Under the pieces are notes generated by a model, which worked only from the letters and a program-made list of their open reading frames with translations, was not told the origin of the DNA and made no database searches. From CAVQOB01 sp963714325 (GTDB lineage: Bacteria; Pseudomonadota; Alphaproteobacteria; Rhizobiales; Hyphomicrobiaceae): DNA of 64,000 nt. Shown piece by piece: positions 19,450 through 29,776 of this stretch. Made by a program: the position numbers and the translations under genes. Every line of letters starts with the position of its first letter. The first letter of the stretch is position 1. Location of the stretch: NCBI GenBank assembly GCA_963714325.1, contig CAVQOB010000035.1:62001-126000 (forward strand), read 5' to 3'.

Positions 19450-19957
19450 TCGATTTGGCATCGGCGAAGCGCGCGATGGCCGTCCTTTGCAGTTGGTCAG
19501 CATGTCGGCCGGCAGCGCCGAGCGGCTTGGTCCAACCATCGCCGCCATCGGGCCGTGGGCGCACTACAATTTCTCGACCGACACAATCGTGGCGTTCCTG
19601 AAAGGCGAGTTGGGGGATAGCCATCGGTTCGAAGTTGTCTGCGGTGGTCAATCGGCCGGCGCCGTTGTGATCCGCTATCCCTGGCTCGCCGGGCCTTATC
19701 TGCAGATGCTGGCCATTCTACCCGGCTTCCAACGCCTCGCGATCGGCGCGCACATCCTCAACTGGTTTGAGGCCGAGGCACGCCTGACTCCCGCCCGTCA
19801 GGCATGGCTCTGCGTGACCGCCGCGAACGGCCATGCTGTTCGGTTCTATCGCGCAAACGGTTATCAGACGACCGCGACCATTGACGGCTTGATGCGCGAC
19901 GGCGACGACGAACTGTTGATGCGCAAGCGGTTGACGCCGCCACCCCCTTCGGGTTGA
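19415..19957 (+). CDS. GNAT-family N-acetyltransferase
   Basis: The 180-residue protein has the GNAT pattern: a beta-strand LQMLAILPGFQRLAIGAHILNWFE with the acetyl-CoA loop (degenerate Q/R-x-x-G/A, here QRLAIGA), then AWLCVTAANGHAVRFYRANGYQTT, the usual C-terminal strand-helix-strand. It would transfer an acetyl group from acetyl-CoA to an amine; the substrate is unknown. The first 34 bases overlap the end of the deacetylase gene in another frame, and a later start would also be possible. Confidence 0.75.
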   Translation: MAPPSSQPFRADRFGIGEARDGRPLQLVSMSAGSAERLGPTIAAIGPWAHYNFSTDTIVAFLKGELGDSHRFEVVCGGQSAGAVVIRYPWLAGPYLQMLAILPGFQRLAIGAHILNWFEAEARLTPARQAWLCVTAANGHAVRFYRANGYQTTATIDGLMRDGDDELLMRKRLTPPPPSG

Positions 19958-20007
19958 CGAATGCGCGCTGCACTGCCATGGACGGGCGGGTTGCGAGAGA
20001 GAGTTGC

Positions 20008-20577
20008 ATGCGGACGTTCGATGTCGATATTCTGACCGTTCCCGGGTGGACCGGTGCCGGGCCCGATCACTGGATGTCCCGATGGGAAGGCCGCTTGCGC
20101 ACCGCGCGCCGAATCGAACAGCAGGATCGGGATCAACCGTACCTCGCTGGCTGGATTGATGCCATCGTTGCGGCTGTCAGTATGTCCACGCGCCCCGTTG
20201 TCATTGTCGCGCACTCGTGCGGTATCGCAGCTGTGGTGCACGCTGCCGCCCGCATGCCGCCGGGCCGTGTCGTCGGCGCTTACCTGGTGGCGCCGTCCTC
20301 TGAATCAGAAGCCATGGCCATCCCGGGTATCGGTCCGACGTTAGCGCCCTACCCGACCGATCCGCTACCGTTTCCGTCGGTTCTGATCGCCAGCCGCAAT
20401 GATCCCCACTGCGGCTACGATAGCGCCGGCGAATATGCGCTGAGCTGGGGCTCGACGCTGGTCGACGCCGGCGAGGTCGGCCACCTCAACACCGAAAGCG
20501 GCCATGGTCCCTGGCCTGAGGGCGCCATGCGCCTTGGGCTGTTTCTCCGGCACCTCGGCGATGTCGAAGCGCGTTGA
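20008..20577 (+). CDS. RBBP9/YdeN-type alpha/beta hydrolase
   Basis: The 189-residue protein carries the family start VPGWTGAGPDHWMSRWE, the nucleophile elbow AHSCGI (Ser in S-C-G), SRNDPHC near the acid residue and GHLNTESGHGPWPEG with the catalytic His. RBBP9/YdeN enzymes are small serine hydrolases of poorly known substrate. ATG at 20008 follows GAGAGAG and begins the conserved region; an in-frame TTG at 19954 overlaps the upstream stop and would add 18 unconserved residues. It is probably co-transcribed with the two upstream genes. Confidence 0.85.
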   Translation: MRTFDVDILTVPGWTGAGPDHWMSRWEGRLRTARRIEQQDRDQPYLAGWIDAIVAAVSMSTRPVVIVAHSCGIAAVVHAAARMPPGRVVGAYLVAPSSESEAMAIPGIGPTLAPYPTDPLPFPSVLIASRNDPHCGYDSAGEYALSWGSTLVDAGEVGHLNTESGHGPWPEGAMRLGLFLRHLGDVEAR

Positions 20578-20588
20578 GACAGTGGCCG

Positions 20589-20900
20589 CTATTTCTTCTC
20601 GATGTCGGCAACGGCGGCTGCCAGGAATTCGCCCATCTGCTTTCGGATATCGGCGTCGGCAACCTTGCCCGCGAGATCTGTCTTGAGCTTGGTGAACACG
20701 TCATCATCGCCTTTCTCGGCGAGGTCCGCCTTGCGGACTGCCTTGACGTAGTCCTCAATTGCCGCGCCGGTCAGCCCCATCTTGGCGGCGGCCCATTCGG
20801 CCAGCAACTTGTTGCGGCGCGACTCGGCCTTGAATTTCAGGTCCGCATCATGAGCGAACTTTTTCTCAAACCCTTTTTCGCGTTCGTCAAAGGTCGACAT
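20589..20900 (-). CDS. DUF1476 protein, ATPase inhibitor zeta-subunit type
   Basis: This 103-residue, highly charged, helical protein starts MSTFDEREKGFEKKFAHD, the hallmark of DUF1476. In Paracoccus and relatives this family is the zeta subunit that inhibits the F1-ATPase. ATG at 20900 follows GGAGG. It lies divergently upstream of purC, the usual location in Rhizobiales. Length and sequence are typical. Confidence 0.9.
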   Translation of the reverse strand: MSTFDEREKGFEKKFAHDADLKFKAESRRNKLLAEWAAAKMGLTGAAIEDYVKAVRKADLAEKGDDDVFTKLKTDLAGKVADADIRKQMGEFLAAAVADIEKK

Positions 20901-21233
20901 AAGAGCCTCCAATAGAGTTGTTGTATTTTAGCACCACAAAGAAAAGCTGATGCGCGCGGGCCACATTCCCCCGCGACCTCAGCCATCCATAGCCTTTCCA
21001 AGCGCGAAAGATCAATGATGGCGTGTCCCAGGCCTGCTTTTTCATCGGGACACAGGTCGCCCTTAACATTGTATCGGTGGGGGGGTTCGGCTAGTCTGAC
21101 AGAAACAAAATCGGGGTCACGGGCTGCTACGGCGAGTGCCGTAATTGTGGTTGAGCGACCCCGGTTCCAGTGTTTGCCGTGCCAGGACCACCCGACGCTG
21201 CGCGGTGCCATAAGAAGACAAGGACCAACCCCC

Positions 21234-22019
21234 ATGAATAAACGGCGTCGGATCTACGAAGGCAAAGCCAAGGTTCTTTATGAGGGCCCGGAGCCCGGCA
21301 CGCTCATCCAGCATTTCAAGGATGACGCGACGGCGTTCAATGCCAAAAAGCATGCGCTTATAGACGGCAAGGGCGTGCTGAACAATCGCATCTCGGAATA
21401 CGTGTTCCAGCGCCTCGGCGAGATCGGTGTTCCCACCCATTTCATCAAACGGCTGAACATGCGCGAGCAGTTGATCCGCGAGGTCGAAATCATCCCGCTT
21501 GAAGTGGTGGTCCGCAACGTTGCGGCAGGTTCCCTGTCGACGCGCCTTGGCCTTGACGAAGGCATGCAATTGCCGCGCTCGATCATCGAGTTCTACTACA
21601 AGAACGACAAGCTGAATGACCCGATGGTCTCGGAGGAGCACATCACGGCCTTCGGCTGGGCAACGCCGCAGGAAATCGATGAGATCATGGCGTTGGCCTT
21701 GCGCATCAATGACTTCATGGTCGGCCTGTTCCTCGGCATCGGCATCCGCCTGGTCGACTTCAAAGTCGAATTCGGCCGCCATTGGGAAAACGAACAGATG
21801 CGCATCATCCTGGCCGACGAGATCAGTCCGGACTGCTGCCGCCTTTGGGACGCACAATCCGGCGACAAGCTCGACAAGGATCGGTTCCGCCGTGACCTCG
21901 GCGGCGTGCTCGAGGCCTATCAGGAAGTCGCCCGCCGCCTGGGCGTACTGACGGAAAACCCACGCCCACGCGGCTCAGGCCCGGTGCTCGTGACCAGCAA
22001 TGGGCAGAAGCCGAACTGA
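21234..22019 (+). CDS. purC: Phosphoribosylaminoimidazole-succinocarboxamide synthase
   Basis: PurC (SAICAR synthetase) ligates aspartate to CAIR with ATP in purine synthesis. The 261-residue product has the N-terminal YEGKAKVLYEG ATP-loop, EVVVRNVAAGSL, VDFKVEFGR and LADEISPDCCRLWD signatures. ATG at 21234 is preceded by AAGGA; the frame is open upstream but homology begins here. The 5' gap of 333 bases to DUF1476 contains no other gene. purS follows after 112 bases. Confidence 0.96.
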   Translation: MNKRRRIYEGKAKVLYEGPEPGTLIQHFKDDATAFNAKKHALIDGKGVLNNRISEYVFQRLGEIGVPTHFIKRLNMREQLIREVEIIPLEVVVRNVAAGSLSTRLGLDEGMQLPRSIIEFYYKNDKLNDPMVSEEHITAFGWATPQEIDEIMALALRINDFMVGLFLGIGIRLVDFKVEFGRHWENEQMRIILADEISPDCCRLWDAQSGDKLDKDRFRRDLGGVLEAYQEVARRLGVLTENPRPRGSGPVLVTSNGQKPN

Positions 22020-22131
22020 TACCGGGGTTCAACAGCGTCGGGCTGCTGCTGCAGAAGCACGCCTTTTTGTTGCAGGGCTGCCGCGTTCAGCGGTAGTCAT
22101 CTGGCAATGATTCACCATGGGGCGGATTGGC

Positions 22132-22374
22132 ATGAAAGCGCGCATCAAGATCACCCTGAAAAACGGCGTCCTCGATCCCCAAGGCAAGGCGATCCAGAAC
22201 GCGCTGGGTGGCCTTGGCATTGCGGGCGTCAACGACGTGCGGCAAGGCAAGTACATCGAGGTCGATTTGGCGGGCGGCGATGAAGCGGCCGCCAAGGCCA
22301 CGGTTGAAAAGATGTGCAAAGACCTGCTCGCCAACACCGTCATCGAGAACTACAGCTTCGAGATTGTTCGCTAG
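22132..22374 (+). CDS. purS: Phosphoribosylformylglycinamidine synthase subunit PurS
   Basis: PurS bridges PurL and PurQ in the three-part FGAM synthase. The 80-residue product is standard length, with KNGVLDPQGKAIQNALGGLG and the C-terminal DLLANTVIENYSFEI. The ATG at 22132 follows GGGCGGA; an in-frame ATG five codons upstream lacks support. Confidence 0.94.
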   Translation: MKARIKITLKNGVLDPQGKAIQNALGGLGIAGVNDVRQGKYIEVDLAGGDEAAAKATVEKMCKDLLANTVIENYSFEIVR

Positions 22375-22390
22375 GGACTAAGGAGAGTTC

Positions 22391-22972
22391 ATGCTCCGTC
22401 TGGTCTTCGCTGTTTTGCTCGGGGTGACGGCTGCGCTGCAGGCCCACGCGCAATCCCCGACGCCAACCACACCCTACCAAAATACGGAACTCAAATACAC
22501 GATCGCGCTACCAACCGCCTGCCGACATGAGGAAGGCCCGGGGACACTCGAAGCGATTTGCGCCACTGACCTTGATCCGGAAGCGAGCAAGGAAATCGCC
22601 GCCGCTGGCGCTTTGCTGTTGGAGATCGATGCTGAAGCGGTGCCAACCGATGCTAAGCCCTACACCGAGGCGAATTTTCGCGAGGAAATTCCGGAGGCGG
22701 TGTGCGGTAGCGGCGATACAGGCCGTGTGGTCATCGGCGCTTTCGCCGAGGAAAAATCGGCAGCATCTCGCGTCTTGACCGCCGAGGTCCTTTGCCCGCC
22801 CATCAAATTCCTGGCGTTACCGCAGCGCAAAGCCGCCGTGCGTTACATTATTGCACCGGGATTTCGGTACCGCCTGATGGTTCGCGCGCCGGCCGAGACG
22901 CTGGATAAACTCCGGCCCGTCGGCGTCGCCTTCTTCAACAGCTTCAAGTCGACCGCCGAGAAATCCCCATGA
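22391..22972 (+). CDS. Secreted protein of unknown function inside the pur operon
   Basis: The 193-residue product has a strong signal peptide (MLRLVFAVLLGVTAALQAHAQ) after AAGGAGAG. The mature part has four Cys residues, two close to YTIALPTACRHEE, and ends in a beta-rich segment. No family is recognised. It lies 16 bases after purS, and its TGA overlaps the purQ ATG (ATGA), so it is translated from the purine transcript although it is exported. A metabolic link is not evident. Confidence 0.7.
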   Translation: MLRLVFAVLLGVTAALQAHAQSPTPTTPYQNTELKYTIALPTACRHEEGPGTLEAICATDLDPEASKEIAAAGALLLEIDAEAVPTDAKPYTEANFREEIPEAVCGSGDTGRVVIGAFAEEKSAASRVLTAEVLCPPIKFLALPQRKAAVRYIIAPGFRYRLMVRAPAETLDKLRPVGVAFFNSFKSTAEKSP

Positions 22973-23661
22973 AGTCAGCTGTCATTGTCTTCCCCGGAAC
23001 CAATCGCGAGCGTGATGTCGCCGACGTTCTCGCTGCCGTCTCCGGCCGCCCGACGCAAATGGTCTGGCATGGCGACAGCGCGGTACCGAAGACCGATCTG
23101 ATCGTTTTGCCGGGTGGGTTCAGCTACGGCGATTATCTGAGGACCGGCGCGATGGCCGCACATTCGCCAATCATGCGCGATGTCATCGCCAAGGCCAAAG
23201 CCGGCACCCCTGTGCTCGGCATCTGCAATGGCTTCCAGATCCTCTGCGAATCCGGCCTTCTCCCGGGGGTGCTGATGCGCAATGCGTCATTGAAATTCAT
23301 CTGCAAGGACGTCTGGCTGAAGTGCGACAACAACCGGACGCACTTCACCAACCGCTACTTAGAAGGCGAAGTCGCCCGCATGATCTGCGCCCACGGCGAT
23401 GGCAACTACTTTGCCGACACCACCACGCTCGACCGGCTTGAGGGCGATGGCCGCGTCGTGTTCCGCTACTGCGACAAGCACGGTCGGGTCACCGCCGAAG
23501 CCAACGCCAACGGCGCACAACGCAACATTGCCGGCATTGCCAACAAGTCCGGCCGCATCGTCGGATTGATGCCGCATCCGGAGAATGCTGCCGAAGCAGC
23601 ACTCGGCTCGATCGACGGCCGACGCATGTTTGAAAGCGCGCTGGCGGCGGTGGCGGCCTAA
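22969..23661 (+). CDS. purQ: Phosphoribosylformylglycinamidine synthase subunit PurQ
   Basis: PurQ is the glutaminase subunit that supplies ammonia to PurL. The 230-residue class I glutamine amidotransferase has the nucleophile elbow GICNGFQ (Cys about residue 84), LPGGFSYGDYLR for the oxyanion strand and the catalytic His/Glu in MPHPENA. Start is the ATG overlapping the preceding stop. purL, commonly next, is absent: the next gene is convergent. Confidence 0.95.
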   Translation: MKSAVIVFPGTNRERDVADVLAAVSGRPTQMVWHGDSAVPKTDLIVLPGGFSYGDYLRTGAMAAHSPIMRDVIAKAKAGTPVLGICNGFQILCESGLLPGVLMRNASLKFICKDVWLKCDNNRTHFTNRYLEGEVARMICAHGDGNYFADTTTLDRLEGDGRVVFRYCDKHGRVTAEANANGAQRNIAGIANKSGRIVGLMPHPENAAEAALGSIDGRRMFESALAAVAA

Positions 23662-23698
23662 CAGGCACGTTGCGCGCAACACCTCACCAACTCGGCCA

Positions 23699-24514
23699 TC
23701 ATATTTTGCCGTCTTGCCCAATCACATAGAACCGCTTGATGCCATGCGCATCGATTTGCGCGCGCCAGTGAAATCGCGTCAGTAACGGACGGGCCATGAG
23801 TTGCTGCACGAATTCGCGCATCGCCGCCCTGGCACGGACGGTCGACCACTTGAACCCCACCCACAGGGTGACGCCTGGAGCTGATACGAAATGATAGGCC
23901 TCCAGCAAGGAGATGCCATGGCTTTGCAGCGTTTGAACCCAATCGGCAACGTAGCTCGGGTTGGAAGTGACGCCAATGCCCGAATTGTAAGATTGCACGA
24001 TGAACAACCCACCGTCGCGCAGATATAGGTCACTCGCTTTCAGCACTGTCTCATGCAGCGGCGATGTTCCCGCCGGCCAGTTCGGATCGCCGTCGCGTGC
24101 ACCAGCCAGGTATTGATTTGTTCGTTCCTTCGAGATGGCGCCGCGGCGCAACTCGTCCGGCGTGAAGCTGGAGAAATAGAGCAGGTCCACCTTCGGCAAA
24201 TCGACCGGCTGCACCTTAGTGAAATCATCGAGTACATAGACGATGCTCCCCTCGCCCCGCGCGGCATTGGCAAGCGTATTGCGCAGACTGCCACTTTCAT
24301 CGATGTCGAAGCACAGCGCGCCTGACATGCCACAGCGCAGCATAGCCAGTTCCTCGACCGGCACTCCCGATCCGACTGACATCAGGTTGCGACCGGCAAG
24401 CCCATAGCGCGCGACCAATTCGGAAATTGACGGGGCGCACTGCTCGATTGACGTTCCGGCACTCGGCGCATGCGCGAGGAGATCTTCGGGATTAAAGCGG
24501 TAGGAACTGACCAT
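23699..24514 (-). CDS. Methyltransferase-like protein of unknown substrate
   Basis: The 271-residue protein has a pattern resembling a class I SAM methyltransferase: a glycine strand (RNLMSVGSGVPVEELAML, about 43-60), an acidic strand-end two strands later (ALCFDIDES) and VDLLYFSSFT at the motif IV position. A C-terminal half with conserved-looking aromatic residues follows. No named family is recognised, so function is open. It is convergent with purQ (37 bases apart). Upstream is a 284-base gap to the PfkB gene where nothing convincing was seen apart from probable divergent promoters. Confidence 0.55.
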   Translation of the reverse strand: MVSSYRFNPEDLLAHAPSAGTSIEQCAPSISELVARYGLAGRNLMSVGSGVPVEELAMLRCGMSGALCFDIDESGSLRNTLANAARGEGSIVYVLDDFTKVQPVDLPKVDLLYFSSFTPDELRRGAISKERTNQYLAGARDGDPNWPAGTSPLHETVLKASDLYLRDGGLFIVQSYNSGIGVTSNPSYVADWVQTLQSHGISLLEAYHFVSAPGVTLWVGFKWSTVRARAAMREFVQQLMARPLLTRFHWRAQIDAHGIKRFYVIGQDGKI

Positions 24515-24798
24515 AGGGGCGTCACGCTCTTTTTGTCATGCCGGCGGGAACTGCGAGTTCAGCAGCGACTGCACCACGAATCGGAACCCAAACTCGACAA
24601 AATCAGGAGAAGTACGGCCAAATTGCAGCACAGGCCTCTGGCGCACCAGTTCACAAGTTACTTGCACACCTCCCGCGAACCCATAGCAAGATGTTATTTG
24701 TACCGACGACCACGCGCATGTCGCGCGACCGGTGAAATCGGTTAAAATCAGCAGCGGATGCGGCTGTCGCATTGCTATTTCGGATGGGGACGGACGAC

Positions 24799-25884
24799 AT
24801 GAAGGCATTGACGATTGGCGGCGCCATGGTCGACGCGATCGCCATCATCGACAGCGACCGCATCGAGCGCATCACCATGCGCAATGCCGACACCTCATTC
24901 CTGCTACTCGAGGAAGGCAGCAAGACCGAAGCGCTGGAAATCGCGACCCACTGCGGTGGTGGCGCCGTCAATGCCGCCGTCTCGATGGCCCGCCTCGGAG
25001 TCGATGTCGCAGCCCTCGTCAAGCTTGGCCAGGACGCCCGCGCCGAGACGATCCTCGCGCGGCTGCTGGCGGAGGGCGTTTCGCCTCGCTTTGCCGTCCG
25101 TGATCAGCGGGCGCCAACCGGCGCCTCCATCCTCGTCTCATCACACGACCGCAACGCCGCCGTCTTCACCTTTCGCGGCGCCAACACGTTGCTCGAGGTC
25201 GACGACCTCAAACCCGATGCCTTCAATGTCGATCTGGTCTACGTGTCTTCGCTCTCGAACCAGTCCGCCGACTGCTTCCCGCACATCGTCACCACAGCTA
25301 AAGCGGCCGGCGCGCGGGTCGCAACCAACCCAGGTCCGCGACAACTCGCCGCGCGGGGTTCCGCCTTCCGCGACTGCCTGCCCAACATCGATATTCTCGC
25401 CATCAACCGCGCCGAAGCCGAGGTGATGCTGCCGGCGCTGATCCCGGCTTGCGGAGAGGGTGGAGCGACGCTGCCGGGAACGGATTTGCCACGGCTTGCA
25501 GCGCGCGGCCTTTCCGGCGGCGGATTCCGCATGACGCTGAAAGCCTTCCTCAGTGGCATGATGGCACTTGGCCCGAACACGCTGTTGTTGACCGACGGCG
25601 TCGGCGGCGCTTACGCGGCGACCAACACGAAGATTGTCTATTGTCCAACACTCAGGGTTTCGGTCGCGGGGACCGCTGGTGCCGGCGATGCCTTCACGTC
25701 GACCTTTGCCACATGGATCGCGCTTGGCCGCTCCGTTGATGAAGCCTTACGCGCCGCCACCAGCAATGCGGCGTCCGTCGTTGGGCATACCGATACGCAG
25801 ACTGGTCTATTGAAGCGCGCCGAGCTTGAACGCCGCCTCAAAGACCGAGCGAACGACCTGGCGATCCAGAGCTGGACGCTATAG
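24799..25884 (+). CDS. PfkB-family carbohydrate/nucleoside kinase
   Basis: The 361-residue kinase has the N-terminal GGAMVDA and glycine-rich GGGAVNAAVSMARLG motifs, and the C-terminal signature AGTAGAGDAF with the catalytic Asp, so it should phosphorylate a sugar or nucleoside with ATP. At about residues 212-252 it carries an insertion rich in Gly/Pro relative to ordinary ribokinases. ATG at 24799 follows GGGGACGGA. Its last 47 bases overlap the convergent ABC ATPase gene. Confidence 0.85.
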   Translation: MKALTIGGAMVDAIAIIDSDRIERITMRNADTSFLLLEEGSKTEALEIATHCGGGAVNAAVSMARLGVDVAALVKLGQDARAETILARLLAEGVSPRFAVRDQRAPTGASILVSSHDRNAAVFTFRGANTLLEVDDLKPDAFNVDLVYVSSLSNQSADCFPHIVTTAKAAGARVATNPGPRQLAARGSAFRDCLPNIDILAINRAEAEVMLPALIPACGEGGATLPGTDLPRLAARGLSGGGFRMTLKAFLSGMMALGPNTLLLTDGVGGAYAATNTKIVYCPTLRVSVAGTAGAGDAFTSTFATWIALGRSVDEALRAATSNAASVVGHTDTQTGLLKRAELERRLKDRANDLAIQSWTL

Positions 25885-26871
25885 GTGCGATGGCCTGCGC
25901 CGCAGCTTCATAGAGATGGCATGAGACGCGGCGGTCGGGCGCGACGACTGTCGTGGCGGGAGCCTCCGTGCGGCAGCGACCAAACGCCTTCGGGCAGCGC
26001 GGATGGAAGTGGCATCCAGGCGGCGGATTGACCGGCGACGGCGGCTCACCTTCCTGCAGTACCATGGTGACGGCATGGGCCGGGTCCGGCACCGGCGAAC
26101 TGGCTTTCAGCAGTTGCGCATAGGGGTGCAGGGGTTGGTCGAGCAGCGCCGCCGCCGGCCCCTCTTCGACGATCCGGCCCAGATACATCACGACAATGCG
26201 CTGACAGAAATGGCGGACGACACCGAGATCATGCGAGATGAAAACGAACGCCAGTCCACGTCGCGCCTTGAGCTCGGCGAGCAGAATAAGGATCTGCGCC
26301 TGCACCGAGACGTCGAGGGCTGAGACCGGCTCGTCAGCGAAAATCAAATCAGGGCCCAGCGCCAGCGCGCGAGCGATGCCGATCCGCTGGCGTTGCCCGC
26401 CTGAAAACTCATGTGGAAACCGATCGAGCGCGCTCGACGGCAAACCAACTTCATCGAGCAGCGCCCGGACGCGGCGGTCAACATCGGCGCCAGCCGCTAA
26501 GGCGTGAACCCTGATCGGTTCAGCCAGCGCGTCGCCAACCCGCTGGCGCGGGTCCAACGCGGACGCTGGATCCTGAAAGACAATTTGCAAGCGTTGGCGC
26601 AGCACCCGCAGGCGGGCCGCACTCGCCGCCAGCACGTCTTCGCCGCCAAACATCACGCGGCCCGCGTCGGCTGGCAATAGTCGCAATGCCACGCGCGCAG
26701 CCGTTGATTTTCCGCAGCCGGATTCACCAACGATCCCCAGCGCCTCGCCCTTGTTGACGGCAAACGAGACCCGATCGAGCGCACGAACGGCGATGGTCTT
26801 CGGTACGGGAAAGCCGCGCTTGGACACGAACGTCTTGGTCAGGCCCGTCACCTCGAGCAGCGGGTGTTCGC

Positions 26872-26875
<4 letters not shown>
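25838..26875 (-). CDS. ABC transporter ATP-binding protein, DppF/OppF type
   Basis: This 345-residue ATPase has Walker A GESGCGKST, Q-loop VFQDP, signature FSGGQRQR, Walker B LIFADEPVSALD, H-loop ISHD and the C-terminal oligopeptide domain with CHFHPRCPKAFGRC. ATG at 26875 overlaps the upstream stop (ATGA). Last of four genes of a transporter set. Its C-terminal coding end overlaps the convergent kinase gene by 47 bases. Confidence 0.92.
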
Positions 26876-27869
<994 letters not shown>

Positions 27870-27873
<4 letters not shown>

Positions 27874-28733
27874 TGCGGCGCCCTCGGGTCCGTCGCGTCA
27901 CGCAGGCCGTCGCCGATCAGGTTCAAGCCAATCATGGTGATCAATATGGCGAGGCTCGGGAACACCGCGAGCAGATAATTGTCGTTCAAGTACTCAAACC
28001 CCTCGCGAATGATGCCACCCCAGGTCGCGGTCGGCGGCGGCACGCCCAAGCCGATGAACGCGAGCGTTGATTCCGTGCGGATCGCGGTCGCCAGCCACAA
28101 CGACCCCATGACGATAATCTCGTCCATGATGTTGGGCGCGACGTGTGCGAACATGATGCGTGCGTCCGAGAAGCCCATGGCGCGGCCGGCATCGATGAAG
28201 TCGCGCTCCTTCATGGCGAGCGTTGATCCCCGCGCCAGGCGGATGAAGGCCGGAACCGCCGTCACGGAAATGGCAATGATGATGTTGGTCAGGCTGGCGC
28301 CAAGGACCGCCACCAGCAATAACCCCATCACCAACTGCGGAAACGACAGCAGGACGTCCGTCAACATCGTCACAACGCGATCAAACCACCCGCCGAAGTA
28401 CCCGGCCGCAATGCCGATGATCGTGCCGGCCACCATGGCGATCAGCGTTGCAAGCACACCGACCCAGAGCGAAATCCTGGCGCCCCAGATGATCCGCGAG
28501 GCGACATCGCGGCCAAAACTATCGAGGCCGAGCCAGTGCCGCGCCGACGGGTCGGCGAGCTGGGGTCCGAGCATCTGCTTGTTGGGATCGAATGGCGCGA
28601 TCCAGGGTGCTAGAACGGCGGCCGCAATCAGCACCAAACAGATCAACGATCCGACGATGATACCGGCGTTACTGCGCGCGCGAGTCCAGGTCGAGACGCG
28701 CGGGGCCGGGCTGACAGTTGCGCTCTCGGTCAT
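27870..28733 (-). CDS. ABC transporter permease, DppC/OppC type
   Basis: This 287-residue permease has an N-terminal membrane segment (about 24-46), the family WLGLDSFGRDVASRIIWGARISL segment and the EAA loop DAGRAMGFSDARIMFAHVAPNI. ATG at 28733 overlaps the DppB-type stop (ATGA); the open frame further upstream has no homology and is rejected. Confidence 0.92.
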
Positions 28734-29671
28734 GGCGTCTTCACCCGCGGATCGACCAATCCATAGACAAGATCGGTCAACACGTTGGCGAGCACGATGG
28801 CGAAGGCGAATACCACCATCATCCCCTGCAGCGTTGCATAGTCCCGCGTGTTGAGGGCATTGACGATGATCTTGCCGAGACCCGGCCGCGAGAACACGAT
28901 CTCGGTCAAAACCGAGTTGCCGATCAGCACCCCGAGATTGAGGCCGATGATCGTCACGATCGGGATCAGCACGTTGCGCAGTGCATGCCGCCATACCACC
29001 GCACGAGCCGGTACCCCTTTGGCGCGCGCCGTGCGCACATAGTCCTCGCCCAGCGCCGTCAGCATACCGGATCGTGTCACGCGCGTGACATAGGCGATCA
29101 TGATGACGCCGAGGTTGATCGCCGGTAGCGCCAGCGCGCGCAATCGATCGGCGATATCACCAGACTTCGGCGCGGAGATCACCGGGAACCAGCGGAACTG
29201 GATGGCAAAGAACACCAGCAACAGCACACCCGACACGAACGCTGGAAACGACAAGCCGATCAGCGAGACGATGCGCGCCATCCAATCCGCGAACCCGTTG
29301 CGTTTGATCGCCGCCATGACGCCCAGCGGCACGCCAACCACAATGCCAATGATCAGGCTCGCAACTGTCAATTCGATCGTGTAGGGCAGCACCGCCAGGA
29401 CATCGGCAAGCACCGGGCGGTTGGTAGTCAGCGACCGTCCGAGATCGCCGCGGACAACGCCCGCGAGATAGGTGAGGTATTGCGTCCAGACCGGCTGATC
29501 AAGACCGAGCCGCTCACGCATCGCTTTCAACGCATCGGGGCTCGCTTGATCGCCAAGCACGACCAGCGCCGGATCGCCCGGCACAATGCGCACGAGAACG
29601 AAAACCAGTGTCAGCACAGCCAGCAAAGTCGGCAGCGCCATCACCAGGCGTTTCGCGATAAATAGAAACAT
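28730..29671 (-). CDS. ABC transporter permease, DppB/OppB type
   Basis: This 313-residue permease has the start FIAKRLVMALPTLLAVLTLVF, the PGDPA motif, six membrane segments and the EAA loop TARAKGVPARAVVWRHALRN. ATG at 29671 gives the usual N terminus; an ATG at 29701 would add ten residues, and neither has a strong ribosome-binding site. First gene of the four-gene set. No substrate-binding protein gene is adjacent, so the receptor must be encoded elsewhere. Confidence 0.9.
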   Translation of the reverse strand: MFLFIAKRLVMALPTLLAVLTLVFVLVRIVPGDPALVVLGDQASPDALKAMRERLGLDQPVWTQYLTYLAGVVRGDLGRSLTTNRPVLADVLAVLPYTIELTVASLIIGIVVGVPLGVMAAIKRNGFADWMARIVSLIGLSFPAFVSGVLLLVFFAIQFRWFPVISAPKSGDIADRLRALALPAINLGVIMIAYVTRVTRSGMLTALGEDYVRTARAKGVPARAVVWRHALRNVLIPIVTIIGLNLGVLIGNSVLTEIVFSRPGLGKIIVNALNTRDYATLQGMMVVFAFAIVLANVLTDLVYGLVDPRVKTP

Positions 29672-29776
29672 TGACTTTTTACCCGCCCGCCCGGGTGACA
29701 TGCCCTTGGGTCCAAACCTGCCAAGCAGGCTACGGCATAACGCTTAGGCTGGGAACAGCGATACTGCAGTTTCCCG

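Noticed and set aside
28734..28994. Long N-terminal extension of the DppC-type permease
   Set aside because: It overlaps the DppB-type gene in another frame; the ATGA-coupled ATG at 28733 gives the normal permease N terminus.
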